Assembly: GCA_033558025.1 (NCBI GenBank)
Contig: JAUCEF010000007.1
Coordinates: 4,960,001 to 5,024,000 of the forward strand
Reading direction: 5' to 3'
DNA length: 64,000 nucleotides
From: Phytophthora sp. 'mugwort'
Taxonomy: Eukaryota; Oomycota; Peronosporomycetes; Peronosporales; Peronosporaceae
The notes beneath the pieces are model-generated. The model saw only the letters and a program-made list of their open reading frames with translations. It was not told the DNA's origin and searched no databases. The position numbers and the translations under genes are program-made. Below, in pieces: positions 55,881 through 64,000 of the stretch; the stretch's first letter is position 1; each line of letters begins with the position of its first letter.

Positions 55881-56222
55881 CTAGTGTGAGGTCGAAGCTG
55901 TCGTTAAAATTGACCCGCGGCTCGTGTTCGAGGATGCGAAAGCAATGGTTGGCCATGAGCGTCGACATTATAGCAAGAAAAAGCTTTCTCTTGCCTCAAG
56001 CTGCGACCCACACGCGGCACAGGATCTCAGAGGCTTGGTCCGCCGTCAGCGTGGGGGCGACGAACACCATCCCACCGGGGAGCTTGTGCCTGGGCCAACC
56101 ACGAACCTGAAAAGGCTGTTGAGTTTCAAGGCCAGATCGCTTTATCCTAACACGCGATCGAGTTCATTTGAGCGAGTTGGCAATTACGGTACTCGTCCCA
56201 GCTCAAACTGAAACTCAAACGA

Positions 56223-56506
56223 GGTGTACTTCTGTCTTCGAAAAGTCTTTAATGATTGGCTGACCGTTATATGCAGGCGACCACTATAAGCCAGTGAAGT
56301 CGGTAATTAAGAGATTAAAAACGATGGATGTTATTGCACTCTCCCTCATTCCCCATAATCCTGTTATATAGACTAATGTCAGCATCATATATTCTGTGTC
56401 ATGGGGTAGTTGTGTGGAGGGGGTATATCTTCGTCCAAAACGAGCAGCTCCATACAAAGCGCAGTAAGCAAGCAGCCTCGTCCTATTCCCCAGGAAGCAA
56501 GTAGCC
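56223..56506 (+). promoter_or_regulatory. Upstream region of CCT2 with an oomycete Inr-like motif at 56345-56358
   Basis: TCATTCCCCATAAT at 56345-56358 resembles the oomycete initiator consensus (TCATTYYNCAWTTT), though it ends in AAT rather than TTT. It lies about 150 bp upstream of the CCT2 start. The remainder of this short spacer holds no gene. Confidence 0.4.
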
Positions 56507-58087
56507 ATGCAGCACGCCGTACTGGACCCGGAGTCGCAGGTGGAGAAGGGCGAGAACGCTCGCATGTCGTCGTTCGTGGGCGCCATCGCCATCGCCGACA
56601 TGGTCAAGACGACGTTGGGCCCCAAGGGCATGGACAAGATCTTGCAGTCTATGGGCGGCCCCGACAAGAGCATCTCGGTCACCAACGACGGTGCCACCAT
56701 TCTGCGCAGCGTCTACGTAGACAACGCGGCTGCCAAGGTCCTCGTAGATATCGCTAAGACGCAGGACGAAGAGGTGGGGGACGGCACCACCAGCGTCGCC
56801 GTGCTCTGCGGCGAGCTGCTGCGTGAAGCTGAGAAGCTCATTGACCAGCGCATCCACCCGCAGACCATCATCGACGGCTGGCGCATCGCGCTTACTACGG
56901 CCAACGACGCGCTTGTGGCCTCGGCCAAGGACAACTCGCACGACGTTGACAAGTTCCGCGAGGACCTCATGAACATTGCACGCACGACGCTCAGCTCGAA
57001 GCTGCTGACCCACGAGAAGGATCACTTCGCCAAGCTCGCCGTGGACGCCGTTCTCCGTCTGCGTGGCTCCAGTAACCTGGACTATATCCAGATCATCAAG
57101 AAGGCCGGTGGCTCCCTGCGCGACTCGTACCTGGATGAAGGCTTCATCCTGGACAAGAAAATTGGTGTGGGCCAGCCCAAGCGCATCGAGAATGCCAAGA
57201 TCCTTGTGGCCAACACGGGCATGGATACGGACAAGATTAAGATCTATGGAGCCCGCGTCAAAGTGGACTCGATGGAAAAGGTCTCAGCCATTGAGGACGC
57301 TGAAAAGGCAAAGATGAAGGCAAAAGTCGAGAAGATTGCCAACTTTGGCATTAACTGCTTTGTCAACCGACAGCTCATTTACAACTACCCTGAGCAGATT
57401 TTCTCTGAGAAGGGCATCATGGCCATCGAGCACGCCGATTTTGACGGCATCGAACACTTGGCTGCGGTCACGGGAGGCGAGATCGCGTCTACATTCGACA
57501 ACCCGGACGCCGTGCAGCTTGGTGAGTGCAAACTGATTGAGGAAATCATGATTGGCGAGGACCGTATGCTGCGCTTTTCGGGTGTCAAGACCGGTTCGGC
57601 CTGCTCGGTCGTGCTGCGTGGTGCCAGCACACACCTGCTGGACGAGGCGGAGCGCTCGCTACACGATGCTCTAGCTGTGTTGACGCAGACGGTCAAACAC
57701 TCGCAGACGGTTATGGGCGGTGGTTGCACGGAGGTGCTGATGGCTCAAGCTATCGACAACAAGGCGCCGTCCGTGCCCGGTAAGAAGGCGCTGGCGATGG
57801 AGGCGTTTGCTCGCGCGCTGCGTCAGTTGCCGAGCATTATCGCCGATAACGGCGGCTTTGACAGCTCAGAGCTGGTGACCCAACTGCGTGCAGCACACCA
57901 CCGTGGCGAGATGACGGCTGGTCTGGACATGCGCACTGGGTGTGTGGGCGACATGGAGGCCCTGGGCATCCGCGAGGCGCTGAAGAGCAAGAAGCAGGTG
58001 CTCTTCTCCGCTGCCGAGGCTGCCGAGATGATCCTCAGAGTAGACGACATTATTAAGTGCGCTCCGCGCCAACGTCAAGGACAGTAA
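56507..58087 (+). CDS. CCT2: T-complex protein 1 subunit beta (CCT2), cytosolic chaperonin
   Basis: An intact single-exon frame of 526 residues, close to the usual length (about 530). It carries the group II chaperonin ATPase signatures: [21 protein letters not shown] and GDGTTS (Asp92 in the ATP site). Beta-subunit-specific blocks are [80 protein letters not shown] and [13 protein letters not shown]. The eight-subunit CCT ring folds actin, tubulin and other proteins in the cytosol. The start Met lies just before the conserved [11 protein letters not shown], and the N-terminus is slightly shorter than in animals. No upstream exon is needed. Confidence 0.97.
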   Translation: MQHAVLDPESQVEKGENARMSSFVGAIAIADMVKTTLGPKGMDKILQSMGGPDKSISVTNDGATILRSVYVDNAAAKVLVDIAKTQDEEVGDGTTSVAVLCGELLREAEKLIDQRIHPQTIIDGWRIALTTANDALVASAKDNSHDVDKFREDLMNIARTTLSSKLLTHEKDHFAKLAVDAVLRLRGSSNLDYIQIIKKAGGSLRDSYLDEGFILDKKIGVGQPKRIENAKILVANTGMDTDKIKIYGARVKVDSMEKVSAIEDAEKAKMKAKVEKIANFGINCFVNRQLIYNYPEQIFSEKGIMAIEHADFDGIEHLAAVTGGEIASTFDNPDAVQLGECKLIEEIMIGEDRMLRFSGVKTGSACSVVLRGASTHLLDEAERSLHDALAVLTQTVKHSQTVMGGGCTEVLMAQAIDNKAPSVPGKKALAMEAFARALRQLPSIIADNGGFDSSELVTQLRAAHHRGEMTAGLDMRTGCVGDMEALGIREALKSKKQVLFSAAEAAEMILRVDDIIKCAPRQRQGQ

Positions 58088-58443
58088 ACAGCTGTTGTCT
58101 TTTTCAGACAACGAGTAGGACTGCGGACAGACTAGCAATGGTGACGACAGCATGCGCACTGTGCGCAAGTGAACAAGACGGTTAGTATTACTTTTGTTAT
58201 TCGACAATGTGGTTCCTCTTCGCTCTCCTTTCTCTATTATTAGTGGAAAGCACTGAACAGCACCCGGATCACCCACCCATGACTCATCTCTAATATTGTG
58301 CGTACCCTTTGCAAGAAGATCCAGGCAAACTGGAGCTCACTGGCCCCAAGTCAAATGATAGGATCTTTCTTCCAACTCCTCCACCATTTACCCACTTGCG
58401 TCCCTAGTGATCTTCCGACGCCGGACTCGTTCGGCGTGTGGAA
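58088..58443. other. Intergenic between CCT2 and the first kinase gene
   Basis: 3' flank of CCT2 and promoter of the kinase gene. CTCCACCATTTACC at 58379-58392 loosely resembles an oomycete initiator, 52 bp before the kinase start. Otherwise nothing is recognised. Confidence 0.4.
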
Positions 58444-60533
58444 ATGACGCCGAAACGTCGTCCAAGACGGAGCCTCTCAACCTGGAGCTTGACCCTCGTC
58501 CCCCTGTGCTTTTTGTTGACGTTTGCTGTCTCGCAGGATTCCGGTGAGTTCGTTCCGACTTGAAATCCTTGACGTCTTTAAGAGACTTCTTAGCGTGGTT
58601 TCCCGACGCAGATACAGGATCAGAAGATGTCTCTATGCCAAGCACTACAGCTCCCGCCCCAGCAGCCACGGAACCAACAGTGACGACTCCAACAGCTACA
58701 ACTCGTACACCAACGACTACAACACCTACAGTGACAACCAAAACACCGACAACTACGGCTACCATACCGACCACGACAGCTCCAGCCACTTCGACGCCCA
58801 TCACGACAGCGCCGACAACTACGGCTCCTGCCACAACTGCGCCGGCAACGACGTCACCAACCCCGACCAAGACGTCGCCAACACCAACCGCGACAGCTCC
58901 ACACCCGACAACGACAGCTCCACGCCCGACAACAACAGCCCCAAGACCCATGACGACTGCACCAACGCCAACCACAACAGCTCCGGCCACGACAACAACA
59001 CCAGCCGCACGGACACCAGCAACTCCCAGCACCACCAAGGCAACGACGTCTTCACCAGCCCGCACAACTGCAGCGCCGGTCGTTGAGAGCTATAACTCGT
59101 CAACGCTGCCTCCCGGGGTGGACGCGAGTATGCTTAACGGCGCCGAACTCGTCACGGTGGAAGTCACGGAGACGACGCTGGGGGACGGCACCATCTCGTA
59201 CAGCTACGTGGTCATCACGAGGAGCGGCGGCACAGAGAAAACGATCGTGCTGAGTCCCACAACCAGCTCAGTCACCAGCACCAGCACCAGTGGCTACAGG
59301 AACACGGCAGCTCAGTCGGGCAGCTCGCTGGCGGACTCCAACAATGCCATTGCCAAGCCTTCCAGCTCCATCAGCGTCGGGGTCATTGTCGGCATCATCG
59401 TGACGGCCGTGGTCTTCATGCTCGTGCTGTTTGCGTTCTTCATCGCGCAACGCCGACACAACAAACGCCGACCCAGCGACGCTTCTTCGGACGACTTTTT
59501 AGAGTCCCCCATCGTGGGGAAGCAGACACGGCTACTTGAGCAGGGCCAGTCGCCGGCAGACACCGAATACCAGGAAATCACTCGAACAACTGCAAACTCG
59601 CGCTCATCTGGGGGTTCAATGCCTGACGGCAGGCGGCGCCGGAGCACACTGTGGGAAGACCCGGTCATCCTGGCGTCGCGGATCCCAATCGATCGCATTG
59701 AGCTGGGAGCCGTCATCAGCCGCGGGGGCTTTGGCGAGGTGCACCGCGGACGCTACCGAGAGCAGGACGTGGCCATCAAGACGCTGCTGCCAGAGAAGCG
59801 CAAGGACTTGGCGCACATCCAGGCATTCCTATCTGAAGTGCGGCTCATGGCGACCATGGAACACCCGCACATTGTCCAGTTCGTCGGCGTGGCGTGGGAG
59901 TCGCTGAGCGACCTCTTCTGCGTGACAGAGTTTATGGCCGGTGGGGACCTGCGGTCGCTACTAAGGAATTACCTCGCGAACGGCGTCCCGCAGGGCATGG
60001 ACGCCAGTAAGATGCAGATCGCGTACCAGGTGGCCTATGCACTGACGTACCTACACTCGCTGGAGCCCGTGGTACTGCACCGCGATCTCAAGTCTCGCAA
60101 CATCCTGCTGACAGAGTCTCTGGACGCCAAGCTCACGGACTTTGGCGCCTCGCGCATCCGTTCGGACGCGACCATGACCGCCGGCGTGGGGAGTTCGCTG
60201 TGGATGGCGCCAGAGGTGATGATGGGCAAGCGTTACGACGAGAAGGCGGACGTGTTCTCGCTAGGCGTGGTGATCTCGGAGCTGGACACGCATGAACTGC
60301 CGTACTCGCACGCGAAGGAGGGTAATAGCGGCAGCAGCGGACACTCGCTGCCGGACACGGCATTGCTGCAAATGGTGTCAATGGGCAAACTGCGCGTGCA
60401 GTTCTCGCCGTTCATGGACCCCGACATTGTTCGCTTCGTGGCCTGCTGCGTGAACGTGGACCCTCGGGCGCGGCCGACGGCGGCCGAGGTGCTCTACTAC
60501 CTACAGGTGGCCACTCGAAACCAGCAATACTGA
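58444..60533 (+). CDS. Receptor-like TKL protein kinase with Thr-rich ectodomain, two exons
   Basis: Exon 1 is 58444-58543 and exon 2 is 58612-60533. The 68-nt intron has a GTGAGT donor and a CGACGCAG acceptor and is in phase. The product has 673 residues. A signal peptide (about 1-30, LVPLCFLLTFAVSQ) leads to a mucin-like ectodomain with over 100 residues of Thr/Pro/Ala repeats, then a folded juxtamembrane part and a TM helix at about 289-311 (VGVIVGIIVTAVVFMLVLF). The TKL kinase domain spans about 396-668: glycine loop SRGGFGEV, Lys423 (VAIK), HRDLKSRN (Asp525), DFGAS (Asp543), WMAPEV. All catalytic residues are present. It probably sits in the plasma membrane with the kinase inside. Ligand unknown. 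Confidence 0.92.
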
Positions 60534-60735
60534 TGAAGACCGTTGAAAGCCTGTATCGATTGTTGATGCGTGAGATTATCTAAGTCATACGATACCCAGA
60601 TTTCGCCAAAATGCACGTCTCTGGTGCACATCTGTTGAGTCTTTCCCTTCTGCGACGTTGCGCTTGCAGTGGCTTCTGTATTTCCGGCACTCCCCATAGT
60701 CAGCACTGAGTCTTCACTGTCTCCATCGCCTTATC
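60534..60735. other. Short spacer between tandem kinase genes
   Basis: About 200 bp. It must hold the 3' end of the first kinase gene and the promoter of the second. No ORF. Confidence 0.5.
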
Positions 60736-62037
60736 ATGCTGCTCGTCGCCGTGGCGTCCAGCCTGCTACCGTTGTTTGCCTTGGCGCAAGACGGCGAGGT
60801 CTCGTACTCTGTGAGCCTTAGCACGGGCACCCTCATCGTCATCGCGGCCGGTTGTGTCGTCGTACTGTTGCTGCTCATGTGCTGCTGTTGCTGCATGCAC
60901 AAGCGGCGAAAGAGCAAGCGCCAGCGAGAACTGCAGGCCGCAGTGGCCGCCGCTATCGTCAACACACCCAAGGCCGACGACTTGCATGCCATCGACGTGC
61001 CCTACGAGCAAAAGCGCCAACATAACACTGGCTCCACGTACACAGGCTCCACGCCCCACCCACACCGCAGCGGCAACACGTACGGAGGAGACCACTACTC
61101 GTCCACGGGCCAATCACGCGGTAGTGGGGGCAGATCCTCCTCCAGTCTCTGGGATGACCCAGTGATCGTCGCTGCCCGCATCCCTGTCGACCGCGTGGAA
61201 CTAGGCGAGCTGCTCAGCCGCGGCGGATTCGGCGAAGTCTACCGCGGTCGGTACCGCGATCAGAATGTCGCTGTCAAGACTCTACTACCGTCCACAAAGA
61301 AGAAGATGAACCACATCGATGCGTTCCTGGCTGAAATCAAGCTCATGGCAACCATGGAGCACCCACAGATTGTACAGTTCATCGGTGTCGCCTGGGAGTC
61401 GTTGAGCGAGCTATACGCTGTGTCTGAGTTCATGGAGGGCGGTGACCTTCGATCATTGCTTGTCAAGTACAATGAGAATAGTCACCCACAAGGCTTTGAT
61501 CCCGCTAAGACCAAGATGGCACTGCAGGTGGCCCATGCGCTGACCTACTTGCACTCACTCGACCCCGTGGTACTGCATCGTGACCTCAAATCGCGAAACA
61601 TTTTGTTAACGGAGACTTTGGATGCTAAGATCACGGACTTTGGAGCTTCCCGAGAGCGTTCAGACAAGACCATGACTGCTGGAGTGGGCACGGGCTTCTG
61701 GATGGCACCCGAGGTCGTCATGGGTGAACAGTATAATGACAAGGCTGATGTGTTCTCGTTCGGTGTTGTGCTTTCGGAGCTGGACACACACGAGTTGCCG
61801 TATACCCACGCCAAGGAGGATAGTGAAACGGGCCGACCATTGCCCGATACGGCTGTGCTACAGCTCGTGCTTATGGGTAGACTGCACGTTCAGTTCTCTG
61901 GTGTTGGTCCCATTGACATGACAAAACTAGCCCAGCAATGCTTGCAGATTGAACCCCAAGACCGTCCCACTGCTGCAGAGGTGCTCTACCGGTTACACAC
62001 CATCTCGAAGCAGTACCCGAGCAGTTATTCGCTTTGA
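60736..62037 (+). CDS. Receptor-like TKL protein kinase with very short ectodomain
   Basis: A single exon of 433 residues. A signal peptide at 1-18 (ending FALAQ) is followed by only about 13 extracellular residues (DGEVSYSVSLSTG) and a TM helix at 32-53 that ends in six Cys. A basic stop-transfer (HKRRKSKRQ) and a Ser/Gly/Thr linker follow. The TKL kinase spans about 150-425: SRGGFGEVYRG, Lys181 (VAVK), HRDLKSRN (Asp283), DFGAS (Asp301), WMAPEV. The kinase domain is closely similar to that of the upstream gene, including HSLxPVVLHRDLKSRNILL and LDTHELPY, so the two arose by tandem duplication. The Cys cluster at the inner TM edge may be palmitoylated (inference). Confidence 0.94.
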   Translation: MLLVAVASSLLPLFALAQDGEVSYSVSLSTGTLIVIAAGCVVVLLLLMCCCCCMHKRRKSKRQRELQAAVAAAIVNTPKADDLHAIDVPYEQKRQHNTGSTYTGSTPHPHRSGNTYGGDHYSSTGQSRGSGGRSSSSLWDDPVIVAARIPVDRVELGELLSRGGFGEVYRGRYRDQNVAVKTLLPSTKKKMNHIDAFLAEIKLMATMEHPQIVQFIGVAWESLSELYAVSEFMEGGDLRSLLVKYNENSHPQGFDPAKTKMALQVAHALTYLHSLDPVVLHRDLKSRNILLTETLDAKITDFGASRERSDKTMTAGVGTGFWMAPEVVMGEQYNDKADVFSFGVVLSELDTHELPYTHAKEDSETGRPLPDTAVLQLVLMGRLHVQFSGVGPIDMTKLAQQCLQIEPQDRPTAAEVLYRLHTISKQYPSSYSL

Positions 62038-63228
62038 GCTGCTACTGTCTTGTTAGCGCTAAACTGAAATCTATCCATACAGTGCAAAACTCGAAGAAAA
62101 CCGCTGCGAGTTGTGCGAGGGACTTCGAAAAATATTGCGCAGCAAAAATATTGGGCGTTAGCCGAAAATAAATATTATATCTTACATATATCTTCATCCT
62201 TTAACCAATCCGAATTCATCGTTCTGTTATAACTGCTAATTATCAGCAAAAAACCTCGTTTCCAAATAGACTGATTGCGAACTTGTTTCAAACGTTTAAG
62301 GTCGTATTAATTTTGCGGATGCATTATATTTAGCAATCCTGAAAACCCCAGCTAAAATCGCTAAATAGGTGAGGAATTACGACAGAAAACTACTAGAATT
62401 ATTTTTTTTACTCCAAACATTAAGTTATCTTCTTCTACACACAGCGATAGATTAGATCACCCACCTACGTCGGTGGCTGTAACTCAGTCAATTTGTATAG
62501 CTAGAATCTGCTGTTTAGATATGCTGTTCGTGCTATTGTCCAGAACCGGCTATACGTGCTAACGAGAATGATTTCGACGTACACGGGAGGGCCCCTATAC
62601 AAGCGTGCGGTTTTAGCACCGCGACAGATTAGATCATCCACCTCAGCGATATTAACTTTAAGTTTAATGTAACCTAATGCATGTAACAAGTATTCCACAA
62701 GTACAACAGATGAATGGGCTTGGTGGTGGTACTCACCCTAATGTTGCCCTGAGGCGCTGTCAACCTCCTAAAACTGTACGCGTGCCTCTTTCTAGTCCCT
62801 ACCATCCATAGGGGTCGTATTCCAGGAGTTATATACAGCCGACAATAACGACCGAGGACTAGCACAGCTCGCCCTGAAGGTGTTGCTAATTCGGCATTGT
62901 TGTATGGAATATATGTAGCAATATGAGTGGATTTTTTATCCAGGCGGGTGTGACTCACATTGCGAGCCCCCATGGTAGCAATTGTAGTAGTGACCTGATT
63001 GATGCAACAGCAAACTTTCGTAAAACAGTTGTCAATCGTAAATACCAGCGAGAATTGGAAATCATTTTCGACGTCCCATTTTATTGCATCAAGGATCGCT
63101 ATTCAATCTACTAAATGCGCGATATCATATATGTCATTCGTACGCATCGTTTCACCACGATTCAGTTATGCCGAGCTACTGGTAAGGGTATTTATCCACT
63201 AATTTGTTTTATGATTAGAATGATATAG
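62038..63228. other. AT-rich intergenic region
   Basis: No supportable gene. It contains low-complexity AT, a T-run at about 62402 and two related 15-20 nt segments (GATTAGATCACCCACC near 62451 and GATTAGATCATCCACC near 62628). Frames at 62674-62973 and 62923-63202 lack domains. Confidence 0.5.
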
Positions 63229-64000
63229 AGACTCACGAAGTTCCCCAGTTTCACATCCCTCGCTCAGAGAGAGCAGAAGCGACAGGATCTTCTTGAGAAA
63301 CCTCAGCGTCGTGTTCGACAAGTCAAAGTCAAGCGGGAGATGTATGAAGGTGCGTCATGGGTACTGATATCTCGAATGGCATAATCACTGTAGCGAAGAA
63401 ATCAGCTGAATCAACTCAGACAGACTCGACAACCGAATCGTCTGAGTCCTTAAAAAAAACGGTGAGTGATAAATCCTCCCAGACAAACCCTGAGGTATCA
63501 CCTGTTGAAACAAACACTGAACCTCACCCTGTTTCAATTGATGGTGAAGCTAATACAAACTGAGTGCGTACGACTAATAAAAAAGTTCAGATTCGCCCTA
63601 AGACTACTGATATTGGAACACAGATTCAAGTAGCGGAAGACTGGGCGGAAAATAATTTTTTCAATGAAGGAGATGATGATCAAGAGCAATCTAAGACAGC
63701 AGTTGCTCAGATATTTGAGGTTTATCCGATTCTTGCAGACTTACGTATTCACCCTCTTGCTTCCAACGGTCGTCAGCTATCGAAATATTACATTGGAAAA
63801 GATGCGAAGACATATAGCATTAAGCTAAATAGGGTATCATTAGCACCAAATATCGATTGGTCTGAGACGTACGATCATATCAGAGAAGTTTTTTGATTGA
63901 AGATGTTCGCTTCCTCGCATACCTAATTGAAAAGGAATACGCCGTCAAATGGGGAAAGAAGACAAGCCGACACCCTATCGGGTATGGCAACTTGTTGGAT
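63229..64000 (+). CDS. Start of an unrecognised gene with QT motifs, runs off the window
   Basis: I infer exons 63229-63349, 63394-63543 and 63586 onward. The introns are 44 and 42 nt (donors GTGCGT and GTGAAG), and both keep phase. Exon 1 (from a preceding acceptor TATAG) is basic: LAQREQKRQDLLEKPQRRVR. Then come AKKSAESTQTDSTTESSESL, DKSSQTNPEVSP and TTDIGTQIQVAEDWAENNFF. The three QT-type motifs resemble dynein light chain (LC8) binding sites. A conserved-looking block follows (VYPILADLRIHPLASNGRQL, DWSETYDHIREVF). Near 63888 a six-T run puts the rest (EDVRFLAYLIEKEYAVKWGK, KKTSRHPIGYGNLL) one base out of frame, so either a base is missing or the copy is dead. Function unknown; an axonemal protein is one guess. 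Confidence 0.5.

Larger units (their letters stand above)
53880..56222. mobile_element. PIF/Harbinger element with Myb-like and transposase genes
   Basis: A Myb-like gene (+) and a Harbinger DDE transposase (-) face each other with about 145 bp between their ends. Two genes of these types define PIF/Harbinger elements. Candidate termini: TTGAGTTTAAGTTGAGTTT at 53880 and, on the other strand, TTTGAGTTTCAGTTTGAG ending near 56221. These are related but not identical. The 3-bp target duplication is not resolved, so the exact ends are tentative. Confidence 0.6.

Noticed and set aside
56483..57025. Minus-strand frame of 180 codons opposite CCT2
   Set aside because: Antisense of a highly conserved coding exon; composition explained by CCT2 codon bias.
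58388..59065. Val/Gly-rich minus-strand frame of 225 codons
   Set aside because: It is the reverse-strand shadow of the same Thr-rich repeat; its regular VVVG pattern mirrors the ACN/CCN codons.
58523..59086. Asp/Asn/Ser/His-rich plus-strand frame of 187 codons
   Set aside because: It is the shifted-frame shadow of the Thr-rich repeat in the first kinase gene.
1..64000. tRNA, rRNA and CRISPR features
   Set aside because: No cloverleaf with A and B boxes, no rRNA core sequence and no regularly spaced repeat array was found by eye. Absence of a tRNA is not proven without a covariance search.

Overview
The window looks like oomycete nuclear DNA, Phytophthora-like. Host genes are compact, with few, very short introns (about 42-83 nt, often with GTGCGT donors). 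They include a flagellar radial-spoke gene and a tandem pair of receptor-like TKL kinases with signal peptide, transmembrane helix and cytoplasmic kinase. The rest is dominated by Ty3/gypsy, LINE, hAT, Tc1/mariner, MULE, Ulp1-like and PIF/Harbinger debris of the kinds seen in oomycete genomes. The species cannot be fixed from the sequence alone.

Layout. 0-9 kb: a minus-strand gypsy pol fragment fused to a decayed minus-strand LINE. 9-12.8 kb: a dead hAT transposase, a 70-nt near-perfect hairpin and a dead Ulp1-like (C48) protease. 13.1-19.3 kb is a host gene island: a seven-helix-like membrane protein (-), a small three-exon DUF4536/DMAC1-like membrane protein (+), a bHLH-PAS protein (-) and radial spoke protein 3 (+). 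19.8-24.1 kb: a third gypsy element (+), cut in reverse transcriptase by a truncated GATC-rich LTR element. 24.1-30.9 kb: a fairly complete but defective gypsy element (-), with long open frames on its opposite strand. 30.9-39.4 kb: a DDE transposase remnant, a MULE transposase plus Ulp1-like protease block and a mariner-like element with long terminal inverted repeats (TIRs). 40.5-53.3 kb: a nest of GATC-rich gypsy sequence bounded by two near-identical 1,665-bp inverted arms. 53.9-56.2 kb: a PIF/Harbinger element with both its Myb-like and transposase genes. 56.5-62 kb is a second host island: CCT subunit beta (CCT2) and the two kinases. 63.2-64 kb: the start of an unrecognised gene that runs off the window.

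The host genes do not form one pathway. They cover protein folding (CCT2), flagellar motility (RSP3), membrane signalling (two kinases) and transcription (bHLH-PAS). Several gene models rest on introns I inferred from donor and acceptor sites, reading frame and family fit. Almost every transposon gene is broken, and I describe the breaks without attempting to repair them. The strongest leads are the antisense open frames in gypsy, the MULE-Ulp1 association, the inverted-arm retroelement nest and the bHLH-PAS gene.
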